Part shown: piece by piece, positions 18,666 to 28,193 of the stretch | Numbering within the stretch: the stretch's first letter is position 1 | Layout of the letters: every line of letters begins with the position of its first letter | DNA from: Nannochloris sp. 'desiccata' | Lineage: Eukaryota; Chlorophyta; Trebouxiophyceae; Chlorellales; Chlorellaceae | DNA: 64,000 bases | NCBI GenBank assembly: GCA_019044685.2 | Contig: JAGTXX020000001.1 | Location: 310,001 to 374,000, forward strand | Reading direction: 5' to 3' | Program-made: the position numbers and the translations under genes | The notes under the pieces: generated by a model | What the model was told of the DNA's origin: nothing | The model's input: only the letters and a program-made list of their open reading frames with translations | The model's database searches: none

Positions 18666-19230
18666 TGGCTGCGGGTGCGCTGATTATCTCCTGAGTGGCA
18701 TCACCTACATTTGTTTCGCTTTACCTGATGTCCCAGCTTGCTTGTGCGATGTCTGCCCTTTTGAGGCAGAGGAAGCTACTGCCACTGTTTGGCTGGCGAC
18801 GCTGATCATGGCTGGCGGCTGGATCCCCAAAGCTGCTTTAACAGTGAAAAATGACGATGGCGGTCGTTGCATGTCGATAGAAAATCCGCATTGTAAACGC
18901 ATATAAAAATTAGAGCTGTTATAAATGTCATGAACCAGACTGTGAAGATCTGATCAGAATCAAGGAATCGCTTTGAAATCAAATATCAGGCCTCCTTGTA
19001 ATTGCAAATCCTAACTATATTTCTGGGAGAGCTATATTTCTGGGATATATAATTCTTCAAACTCCGTTTTGGTTGCCTGCTCCCAGCCTCTCCCAGCAGG
19101 GTATATAGGGCAAATTCCATCCCTAAACTAACTCTCCCACTCTCTGCTGCTTTAAACAAATAAGTTGATAGGATCAAATCGACCACTTTCTCATTATTTA
19201 GAGTGCATTCGGGAACAAGGAGTAGGCCAA
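18666..19230. other. Crypton 3' region and CYC1 promoter
   Basis: Up to 18907 this is the Crypton tail. From there to 19230 is the cytochrome c1 promoter, possibly shared with a divergent gene starting at 18931 on the minus strand. It contains a repeated CTGGGA motif at 19021-19100. Confidence 0.45.
18895..18907 (+). repeat. Right 13-bp direct repeat of the Crypton
   Basis: Identical to 16492-16504. The 230 bp between the recombinase stop and this repeat would be the element's 3' non-coding end. Confidence 0.75.
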
Positions 19231-20370
19231 ATGTTGCGCTCAGCTGGGGCTGTAATCAAAGCCCTGCGGCAAGGTGTTACTGGCGCGGAGGGCGCCTCTA
19301 GCAGGCTGTTACAGGCAAGTTGTCTCGAATGATTGATGATCTGATACAAATTTGTTCGGGGGTGCACTTCCTAGGCTTGCCCACTTGAATCATTTGTAAA
19401 AGACTACCCACTCGCTTTTGTTACTACCCTCCTATCTATTTTCAATGCAATCACACCTCACAAATTTTCCATTACTTTACAGATCATTCCTGGGGCAGCC
19501 GTGGCAAGCAGTCAGAGCATGCACACACAAGTCAGTGATGCCGCTACTGCTGCAACTTCATCCAGCGGTAATCGCTGGTGGAAAATGGGCGCTGCAGGCG
19601 CCGTAGGTTTAGGCATGCTTTCTTCCGTCGCTCTTGCCGATGAAGCTGAACACGGCCTTCACGCACCAGACTTCCCATGGCCTCACGAGGGTTTCTTCTC
19701 TTCCTACGATGCTCGCTCAATCCGCCGTGGTTTCCAAGTTTATCAACAGGTCTGTGCTACCTGCCATTCTTTAAATCAAATCCATTTCCGTGATTTGGTA
19801 GGTGTATGCTACACCGAAGAGGAAGCGAAAAACATGGCTCTTGATATCGAGGTCACAGATGGCCCTAATGATGAAGGTGAAATGTTCGACCGTCCAGGTC
19901 GTCTATCTGATAAAATTCCTCAACCCTACGCCAACGAGGAAGCAGCTCGTTTCGCCAACGGTGGTGCCTACCCACCTGATCTTTCATTGATCACTAAAGC
20001 TCGCCATAATGGCCAAAATTACGTGTTTTCTTTACTTCTGGGGTACCGTGAGCCGCCCGCTGGTGTCAGCGTGCGTGAAGGACTTCACTACAACCCCTAC
20101 TTCCCCGGTGGTGCTATTGCCATGCCAAAGATGTTGAATGATGAAGGTGTTGAGTATGATGATGGGACCCCTGCTACGGAAGCACAGCAGGCAAAGGATG
20201 TGGTGACATTTTTGGCTTGGGCGGCAGAGCCAGAGGCAGACGAAAGAAAGTTGATGGGCGTCAAGTGGATTGTGGCAATGTCATTGGTATTGGTAACTGC
20301 AGTATATTATAAACGCTGGAAATGGGCCCCTCTGAAGTCTCGTAAAATTATCGTTGATGTAGTTAATTAA
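19231..20370 (+). CDS. CYC1: Cytochrome c1, mitochondrial
   Basis: Two exons, 19231-19314 and 19483-20370, give 323 residues. The 168-bp intron starts GCAAGT and ends TTACAG, so it is a GC-AG intron; frame continuity (phase 0) excludes the nearby GT. The presequence is bipartite: an Arg-containing leader, then a hydrophobic sorting segment ([17 protein letters not shown]). Haem is bound covalently by CATCH (residues 119-123), and Met242 in AIAMPKML is the likely axial ligand. A C-terminal helix anchors it in the inner membrane (about 283-303). It passes electrons from the Rieske protein to cytochrome c in complex III. All family features are present. Confidence 0.96.
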
Positions 20371-20683
20371 ATATTATTTTAGAATTTAGGATATGGGAAG
20401 GATATTTTCTCTCGTTAGTTTTCTTCCTTGTTTTGTTTATTTTTTGTTTCTCGTGGCGCTCTGCCCAAACTCTAGTGTAACTACACAGATATTAGGAATA
20501 TCACAGGCAGATGAATACAGAAAAGAAAGTAAACAGCAGTTAGATGTACAATAGTAATCATTCCCAAAGAAACACAGGTCTACTTCAAGTTTTTATTAAT
20601 CTCTATTAATTAATTGTTGTTTTCTCGACAGATGCCGGGGGAGCGCGGGGGCAAAAATTAAAAAAAGAAACTTGGTGCTTCTC
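20371..20683. other. 3' regions of convergent CYC1 and glycerol-3-phosphate dehydrogenase genes
   Basis: 313 bp with no gene. A TGTAA motif at about 20475-20479 could be the CYC1 polyadenylation signal, as used by many green algae. Confidence 0.4.
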
Positions 20684-22564
20684 TTATCTCGAAATTGCAG
20701 TTGAATCTACTGCCCCTACCTTGACATCCTCCGCATGTTTTCCAGCACCAGCAGGCACAGGCTCTGGCGCTTCAAACGTCTTCAAAAACTCCTTTGCACG
20801 TTGCAATTCGGCCTTTTGCTGCCCCCGACTCCACCCTTTCTCTGCCGCCATCAGCTCCACCACCCTCGGCAAGGCCTCTAAAGTAGCAGGCCTATCCAAA
20901 AACGCTAGTCTCGTCCTCCGAGCAACGAAATCTTCAGGAGTTTCACAATATTCGTGTCTACAGGTATATACAACCTCAGCTTCTATAACAGGATAACCAC
21001 GAACTAACCTCCTCCCAAGTTTGAATTCCTCGGCCAGATGGGTAATCTCATGCGCACGATCACCATACGCAGAAGCGAGATATTTCGCTACCCTGGTATC
21101 AATAGCCCCAGGACGATGTGGAACAGTATAATTCTGAGCTACCTCTGTAAATAAACCAGGACTCCAGCCTGTAGCACCGACCAATGGTATTTTTTCTGTA
21201 ATACATGGTCCTGTAGGTGACTGTATTGCTTGTACGACAGCGTTTACTGCATCTTGTGCCATAAGACGGTATGTAGTCCATTTTCCACCGGTAACGGTGA
21301 TCAATCCGTCAGGGTCCGTGGTTACAACGTGATCTCTGAGAGCTCCGGCCGTGTCCCCTGCAGGCGTGTTGGGGTCTAATGCCAGAGGACGAATACCACT
21401 CCAAGCAGACTTTACATCAGAACGCCGTACTTTTACAGTTAGATACTCTGAAATTGCCTCCAAAATAAATTGAATTTCATCTTCTGTAGGTTGGGGACGC
21501 ATTGTGATTTCAGAAGATGAGTCGGTGGTGCCGGCAATGGTCTCTCCTTGCCAGGGTAACATGAACACCACTCGGCCATCTTTGGTCTTGGGGACAATCA
21601 TACCGATGTTTTCAGGGGAGTAATAGTCTGGCAAGGTGATATGTACCCCTGAAGAGGGCATGATCATTTTATTTGCTTTGGGTTGTGACATGTGGCGAAT
21701 GGCATCAGAAAATGGGCCCGTGGCATTCACAACACTCTTCGCATACACGTCGTGAATTTTCCCGGAAATAACATCTTTGACTTTAGCTCCAATGACTTTA
21801 CCGGTATTATTGTCTTTAATTAAGTCTACAACTTGTGCGTGATTGAGTACCGTAGCTCCCGCCCCCGCTGCTGTGCATGCCAAAGCAATTGCCAATCGAG
21901 AATCATTAAACTGGCCATCGTAATACATAATCACCCCTTTTAAAGTTTTCCCATCTGCACGATGGGCACACAGAGTAGGAAACTGAGATTTTGCTTTAAA
22001 AGGGGTTTCGTAGTGACTCCATGCGAGAGCTCGGGCGCCTGCTACGAGATCATACATTTTCATCCCAGCCCAATAATAAGGCACCTCCCACCATGAATAG
22101 CAAGGCGTCATGATAGGCAAACTGTTAGTAAGATGGGGTGCGATATCCAGGACAGTTCTGCGTTCATGGAGCGCTTCAAATACTAATTTTAGTTGACCAT
22201 AATCAAATTGTTTGAATGCTTTCTCAAGGTAACGGACTCCACCATGGACAAGTTTCGTTGAACGAGAGCTCGTGCCAGCAGCAAAGTCTTCTGCCTCAAC
22301 CATTGCGGTTTTTAGACCACGGGTAGCGGCATCTAAAGCAATGCCGGTGCCAGTAGCGCCACCGCCGATGATGAGCAGGTCGTAAGGGGAAGCAGGGGAG
22401 GAGGCGTGAGAGAGACGTCTGAGTTGATCTTGGCGAGAGGGTAGTTCAGTAGGATTGGAGACAACAGGGCCTTGACGAGCTTGAGCAGGGGTGTATATAA
22501 GGTCTGTACCAGCGACAGCAAACCCTCCGGCAACGCTCAAGCCGAGAATGGCCGCTCTGCGCAT
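20684..22564 (-). CDS. SDP6: FAD-dependent glycerol-3-phosphate dehydrogenase, mitochondrial
   Basis: Single exon, 626 residues. An Arg-led hydrophobic N-terminus (MRRAAILGLSVAGGF) suits inner-membrane import. The FAD-binding motif IIGGGATGTGIALDAATRG is at about 65-83, followed by the family signature GTSSRSTKLVHGGVRYLE. The enzyme oxidises glycerol 3-phosphate to dihydroxyacetone phosphate and feeds electrons to ubiquinone. The C-terminal helical domain is present (RLAFLDRPATLEALPRVVEL). No EF-hands are seen, as in plants and fungi rather than animals. The C-terminus extends past the usual end by a Pro/Val-rich stretch. Confidence 0.95.
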   Translation of the reverse strand: MRRAAILGLSVAGGFAVAGTDLIYTPAQARQGPVVSNPTELPSRQDQLRRLSHASSPASPYDLLIIGGGATGTGIALDAATRGLKTAMVEAEDFAAGTSSRSTKLVHGGVRYLEKAFKQFDYGQLKLVFEALHERRTVLDIAPHLTNSLPIMTPCYSWWEVPYYWAGMKMYDLVAGARALAWSHYETPFKAKSQFPTLCAHRADGKTLKGVIMYYDGQFNDSRLAIALACTAAGAGATVLNHAQVVDLIKDNNTGKVIGAKVKDVISGKIHDVYAKSVVNATGPFSDAIRHMSQPKANKMIMPSSGVHITLPDYYSPENIGMIVPKTKDGRVVFMLPWQGETIAGTTDSSSEITMRPQPTEDEIQFILEAISEYLTVKVRRSDVKSAWSGIRPLALDPNTPAGDTAGALRDHVVTTDPDGLITVTGGKWTTYRLMAQDAVNAVVQAIQSPTGPCITEKIPLVGATGWSPGLFTEVAQNYTVPHRPGAIDTRVAKYLASAYGDRAHEITHLAEEFKLGRRLVRGYPVIEAEVVYTCRHEYCETPEDFVARRTRLAFLDRPATLEALPRVVELMAAEKGWSRGQQKAELQRAKEFLKTFEAPEPVPAGAGKHAEDVKVGAVDSTAISR

Positions 22565-24579
22565 TGTTTGTTGTAGTTTAGTAATCGATCAAAGTAAAAT
22601 TGAAGACCAAGTGGATACGATCAGCACAGTAAAAAGCTTGATCAAATCCCTTAATTTGTTGAAATTTTATCTGCAACAAGAGAAGATCTGTGGCTGAGTA
22701 AATAGGGTTTAGTATTAAACTATTTTTGGATGTCTTCTTGAAGCTAGCCTTCAAGGCTTGTCTGCAGGCGCTGGCAAAGGTGGCTGCTATTATTTCCCTG
22801 GGCGTGACAAAGAGCAACCCATTGATTTATTCCCTATTCTTATAAAAGTGAACAGATTTTGTTGTGTCTCTGACACAGAGGGGGTATTCCTTTGCCCAAA
22901 AGGAGTAAGAAAGAATTGCCGCCATTTTCCTGGAGGCCGAACCAGAGGACTGTAGCTTTTTCATAGCTGCTATTTATAAAATCGAACCCTGTGTAAACCA
23001 TATGCAATTATTCTGAGTTGCTCTAGAGCATCCTGATGGTCTTCGCTGCGCCTGGAAAGTGGCAAAAACATAACACCGCGGTCATCGTCTTGCACGTTGA
23101 CGGCGCCTTCAAAGTCCTCAACTTTTACAGTCTGAAGCTCAATATTAGATATTGCTTGATGTTATATGCAGATCCTGTTGCGGGTGCATACCGAGAGTAT
23201 TGCTCCATTGCACCTGATGGTAGCTCCCTAACGTCATGCAGGTGGTCTTGCCTTGATCATCATGCGGTATCGGATACCATCATGGTGATGATCCTTTCTT
23301 ACACAGTAGGTTAAAAACAAATCCTAGCATTTAAAACCGAGCCCTTCAGATCCAGGTATCCTAGGCGCTCTTTAATTTAAGAGAATGTGCACTATATTTA
23401 CGTATATATCTTGTGAATAACTATAAAAAGGCCACAGAAGCAGCTAGGAGACCCAACATACTATCGCCCAGTGGGGCATATGCCAGCCAAAGCACTCTGC
23501 CGCATGAATAAATTATTTAAGTAAGGTTCAGCAAAAGGGAGGTCTTATTAATTAAAACCCTCTGTACATAGCGCAATGCACTATCATCAGGAAGTATTGG
23601 AAGGTGTGGATGTATTGAAAACAGGTTTCTTCCAGGCATAACATAGGGCCCTGAAGCAGGAGTTCTCAAAGGGATATGTACTTAGGTTCTATAACCAGCA
23701 TTATAACAGTGCTTGCATTTGAATCAAAAATGACTATTGGGAAGCAAGGGGCACAAGACGCACTTTCGCCCAGTGGGGCATGCATACAAGCTTTCTCGCC
23801 CGGCTGTCAGGATTTCATTGCAGGTAGCTCAGGAAGTTCAATAAAGGCTCGAGGTAGATAATATTGATAATGTAGATTGGCGAAGGTGTCAGCTGCAGTG
23901 GACAACGACATGTATCTAGTAGCTGAGAAGGGAGATGATTCCCTTCTTCTGCTGACGTTGGCGGTGTGGTGACGGGTAGGCGTCTTGAAGATTTTCTTAG
24001 AGTAGGGACCCACCCAGGACTGGGCGCTCTATCAATGGATATAAATAAATTAGGTAGATGGGTATAAGATGGTTCAAGTTGGTTCACGTGGGGTCTCGAG
24101 GGGCACTTGGTGATATTCACCGATGTCTTGATTACCAAGATAGGTGCTGCCAGACAGCCGTGTGCTGCTCAGCGGGGGTGATTATTATTAGGTATTATTA
24201 TTATGGAATGAGAATCGCAGAGGGGTGGGTGTATGCGTCGCCTGGGTGTTCATCCCTACCCGATAATCATGATGAACTGATGAAACTGATGACATAACCT
24301 GCCCTACCGCGACTCTCCTTGGCCTTAATCGCCAGCCGTGCGGCTGATTTAAGCCTTTTACTCCCAACTACAATAATAATAATCATGGTCATCCGAGAAA
24401 GCCTTTCTGCTTTCTACCTCAGTTTAAAACATAGGCGTGCCCATCCTAATTTGGGGATTATTGCTATATAAAAGAAAGCCTCATTTTTGGCATAGGTGTT
24501 CACCCTTCTAAGCTTGCGGCTGGCCGCATCTGGCAAGACTGATTCGATTTTGTGCCTTCTCAGCCAAAAAACATCGCCC
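22565..24579. other. Gene-free stretch, 2 kb
   Basis: No complete gene could be built. The minus strand of 23000-23150 reads as a coding-like stretch (KVEDFEGAVNVQDDDRG) ending in a stop, which may be a decayed or unfinished gene. A 16-bp word, TCGCCCAGTGGGGCAT, occurs at 23464-23479 and 23766-23781. An ATT/TTA microsatellite is at 24181-24206. The last few hundred bases are the promoter of the STAT-like gene. Confidence 0.45.
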
Positions 24580-26404
24580 ATGTCATTTGCAGAAAGGAGG
24601 GCGGCTGCATTACAGGCACTTGAAAAGTCAGGCCTATGTCGAATGCCAGGCAGTGTGCCCTATCTGCAACCCTATGAGGTAGATTTTGTCGTCTCTACAA
24701 TAATTTTTGCACAATGAAAACAAACTTGCTTTTTTAGGTGCCGGCAGGCTTATCGAGACCCTCATTTGGTGATCAAGTCTCTATAATATCCTTATCCATA
24801 TTTATATGATCTTACATTTGCAGAATAACGCCTTGGTGCCGGAAGTTCAAACGATCCAACAGCAATTTTTCCGCCAGACAGGCGAAGTCGATGCTTCACG
24901 AGTCTTTGGACCTTCGTCATTTACATGTCTTCAACAAATCAATGGTCAAGGGGTTAATTTAGATCTCGGGGCCGAGCTTTCCATTGCCCAAGCCCCTGCA
25001 TCGTTTGCCCTTCCTCTTACACCCTACGCTCCTTTCAACCTGCCCTTCCGGGTGACTCTACGGTTAGCAGCTACTATGGAAGCAAAGCTGGACGTAAGCG
25101 TGCGTGCGAGTGTACTTTCTGTAGATGATCTAGCAAATATTGGATATTGGATGCCGTTGACGACAACCGACCCTAGGTTAGTGGGAGCTCAAGTGCACGC
25201 TAAACTGAATATTGTCGACTCCGGTAAACGTCTACATGATGGAAGACCTGTGTACACCAACACTCACGATTTTCTCTTCCTAGGCCTTCAATTTACTCAA
25301 ACTACAAACAAGGAGCCCATATTTATCGCCTTTCATGCCGACCTCCCAGCTCCTTCACCCCATCTTTTCACTGTATTCCTCCTTCCCACCGTAGTGTGCA
25401 ACCCTGGAAACGCCACGGAGCACTCAAACGCGGCGCAGCTTCTCTGGAAAGGAGCATTGCCTCCGCCGCCTAGGCAACGCCCTCGATGGACATTTCACGA
25501 TTTTTGTACCCATGTGAGTAACGAGCTTCAAGTCTCTATAGGCTTAAACCGTAGTTTAGACCCAATGGATCATTTATCTTTAGCTCATCGTGCTGGATTT
25601 TACCTCAAAAGTCGGCCCATTAGTGCCGATGACGGCACCAACGGAATTGGAGATAACCACCCTGTTAGCAGTACCGGAGGCTCAGTTGATAGTGGAATGT
25701 GGGACGGCCCTTGTGTCGATGGAGGCCCTACAACAGAAGAAGAAGTCGAGTCTTTACAAATATACATCCGCAGAACGCAAGCATTACTCAAGTTAATGCG
25801 AGAATACTACGAAAGAATGGATCCACAAATCCTTTGTGGCTTCAACATAGGTCGTCGAGAAGCGGTGTCTTTATTAGATGGGCATCCACCAGGCACATTC
25901 GTGATTAGATTTAGCTATGAAGCCGGTTCAATCGCCATTAGCCATGTGACACACACTGGAGAGGTTTTCCATTTAAAATTAACGATTACGCAATTGCAAA
26001 GTGTCTCATTAGAGGAGTTGTTGTCTCTCCGAGGCAATTTGGAGTACTTGTTAGATCCTACTACGGGCTTACGATATCCACGGGAAATGGTCTTGGATCG
26101 TGGATATGTGAATGAACCACGTATTGAACAATTGGTAAGAGCACAGCACTACAATCACAATCAACAACGACAATATAATCAATTAGTAACGGAGATGGCT
26201 GCTGGCGCCCAACAAAACGGGTTTGGAGCAGAAAGACCAGGAGGAAGAAATGTGAATATTAATACGGATAAACATTCTGTATCAGATGGAGCTTCGACAA
26301 ATCCGTCAGCAGGGTCTGCACACCATCAAGCTTCTGAAGGGGAGCAGTTGCCGGAGCAAGGATTTTTGCATCGTCCGATGAGTGGAGAAGGAGTTGGAGG
26401 TTGA
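24580..26404 (+). CDS. STAT-like linker-SH2 protein
   Basis: Two exons, 24580-24678 and 24824-26404, give 559 residues; the 145-bp intron (GTAGAT...TTGCAG) has phase 0. An in-frame ATG at 24496 is an alternative start. The N-terminal two-thirds looks like a beta-rich core. The SH2 domain covers about 345-445: helix RTQALLKLMREYYERM, then the strand GTFVIRFSYEAGSIAIS with the phosphotyrosine-binding Arg at 395 (FVIRFS, compare FLLRFS in STATs). Just after SH2, Tyr461 sits in DRGYVNEPR, the place where STATs carry their activating Tyr. Plant and algal STAT-type linker-SH2 proteins are known, but their function is unclear. The C-terminus is Asn/Gln/Gly-rich and disordered. It is probably a signalling or DNA-binding protein. 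Confidence 0.75.
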
Positions 26405-27240
26405 GCATTCCAGCAATAAATAGAATAGAAATGAACTATAATTAACATTAAATTGGGGAATATGTTTAAATATGTATATATATGTACATAATAATCATGG
26501 AGGACGAGGTGGAGTAATGGAGATATGTATATGCATGGTACATATATTGGGAGCGTGGGATTTGTTATAAAAGGGGTTAGGTATCATATTTTATTTTAAT
26601 TTTTTTTTTTTTTTTTGTGTGTGTGTGTGGGGGGGGGGGGGGGGGGTTTAGTACCTCGGCAAGGGTAAGCCAGCTTTTCCGGGATAGACCACCAACAACA
26701 ACAACAACGAAATGTTTCTTAAGAATTGTTGCACGCAAGAAATAATTATCCTATAAATAAAAAAATACCCGCGAATTTTTTGTATCTGTTGTTTCGCCTT
26801 GTTCTATTTCTTTCAAGACCAAAGTTAAGGAAATTCATTGAAGTACTTTCTGAACTTACTATGATATTCACTTTCTAATCCTTTTTATACTTGTTTCTCA
26901 TCTTTTAAATGAATAAAGCGTGCTTCTCCCTTTTCTTACTTCTCCTCTCGCTGATTTTCAACTTTTCACGATTAGTTTCCTACGTTGTTTTATTTTCTCT
27001 GGGATACTTCAGCACTACAGTGTACATATTGCATCCCTTTATTAACCCTTTAAGTCATCTTCTCTCTTTCCTGTTAATAAGCTTTATAAAACAGTCTGTA
27101 AATTTATTTTCTTTGGGACGGGACCTGCAGCTGCTCATTACTTTCCTACGTTCAAGAGGCTGCCTCGGACAGAAAATAAAACCCTTCTTACTTTCCTTCA
27201 GGTCCTTTAATGGATACAACATTCTTATTTTCACTATTAC
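26405..27240. other. AT-rich intergenic region with a homopolymer tract
   Basis: Holds the T17-(GT)6-G18 tract at 26600-26646, then T/C-rich DNA up to the DUF3140 gene that is probably its promoter and leader. A 114-codon frame at 26909-27253 is composed of Phe/Leu from T-rich DNA and is not accepted as a gene. Confidence 0.5.
26600..26646 (+). repeat. T17-(GT)6-G18 simple tract
   Basis: Seventeen T, six GT and eighteen G in direct succession. The G run could form a quadruplex and may be an unstable or poorly sequenced site. Confidence 0.9.
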
Positions 27241-27822
27241 ATGCTTGCGGTAAAGCGTTTGCAGCAAATAGGAGCGCAACTTAGGCTACTTTCAAAAACA
27301 AAAAGCACCCCCGGTGGTGCCAACACTTTTCAAACAACCCCCGATATGGCTCATCTCACCACCACCAGCAATGCTGGCAACAAATACACCACCCCTAGCA
27401 GCTGTAGCCATATTTTCACCAAGCATCTACCCGAGGGAATGGATCCAAGGCAAGTTGTAAATGACTTTATGGCCACAGTAAATATGCAGCCGAGAGAAAT
27501 TGAAGAGTTTTTAGCAACAGAAGACTCTCGAAAAGCAGTAGATTCGACCGAAAACGAAGAGGAACACCAGGGCAGGCATTTAGCAAGGCGAGTTTGTGAA
27601 TTGCTGGAAAAAGTTGGAGAAAAGAAGAATGATTTCCACGCATATGAGCTGTCTTTGCTCTATGAAGGCGATTTACAGCAAATGTTTCAGGTGACAGAGT
27701 ATGTCAGCTGCCACTTGGAAGAGCAAAAGAAGAAGGAACAGCAGGGCGAAGGGAAAGACATGGATCCTCTGTGGAGGTTTCGTTTGATGAATTGTGGATA
27801 TGATCCGTTAAAAGAAGAGTAA
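27241..27822 (+). CDS. DUF3140 protein with a mitochondrial-type leader
   Basis: Single exon, 193 residues. The N-terminus (MLAVKRLQQIGAQLRLLSKT) is basic and amphipathic with no acidic residues, like a mitochondrial presequence. From about residue 70 the sequence follows the DUF3140 pattern: VVNDFMATVNMQPREIEEFL, then HLARRVCELLEK, YVSCHLEEQKKKE and the ending WRFRLMNCGYDPLK. I know this family mainly from bacteria, with some fungi; its function is unknown. In bacteria the ending is nearly the same (WRYSLMNWGHDPLK-like). Presence in an algal nucleus with an organelle leader suggests transfer from bacteria, or an old endosymbiont gene. It is a single-copy, ordinary-looking gene here. Confidence 0.75.
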   Translation: MLAVKRLQQIGAQLRLLSKTKSTPGGANTFQTTPDMAHLTTTSNAGNKYTTPSSCSHIFTKHLPEGMDPRQVVNDFMATVNMQPREIEEFLATEDSRKAVDSTENEEEHQGRHLARRVCELLEKVGEKKNDFHAYELSLLYEGDLQQMFQVTEYVSCHLEEQKKKEQQGEGKDMDPLWRFRLMNCGYDPLKEE

Positions 27823-28193
27823 AAGGTAGCAGAACGGCAGGGGAAGTAAGAAGGGAAATGCCACCTCAAGCTTTCTCTCTAAATAATCCCATTTTCACTT
27901 TTTTTGTTTTTCTTGGCCTTTTTCTTAGTAGATACATTGATTTAGCAGTGAATATAATATAATGAAGGATGCACAATCTAGCAACTTAGATAGCATCGAA
28001 AGCTGTAAAATCTCATGAATATCAATTCTCCATTTGGGTGGTGGTGATGAGGTGGCAATTCCAGAGAGCAGGAAAGAGCCACCTCATTCAAATAAAAATT
28101 TATCCGCGTTAGCACTTTAATTTGCACTGCTCACTCCATATTAAGCTATTTTATACAAGATAATACAAGAAATTGCTACCAAATTGCGTTAAA
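27823..28193. other. Short intergenic region
   Basis: 371 bp containing the 3' end of the DUF3140 gene and the promoter of the next gene. Nothing else was seen. Confidence 0.5.

Larger units (their letters stand above)
16492..18907 (+). mobile_element. Crypton-type tyrosine-recombinase DNA transposon
   Basis: About 2.4 kb, bounded by identical 13-bp direct repeats (AAACGCATATAAA). It contains only a tyrosine-recombinase gene and shows no reverse transcriptase, transposase DDE domain or long terminal repeats. That content, plus short direct repeats in place of inverted ends, fits Cryptons, which move as circles by site-specific recombination. The GC-richer codon use of its gene differs from neighbours. 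The exact ends are inferred from the repeats alone. A DIRS or Ngaro fragment is the main alternative, but neither RT nor RNase H is present. Confidence 0.65.

Noticed and set aside
26600..26646. Telomere-like repeat
   Set aside because: The tract is not a TTTAGGG or similar array.
26909..27253. Membrane protein upstream of the DUF3140 gene
   Set aside because: The hydrophobicity comes from T-rich leader DNA; it overlaps the DUF3140 start in another frame.
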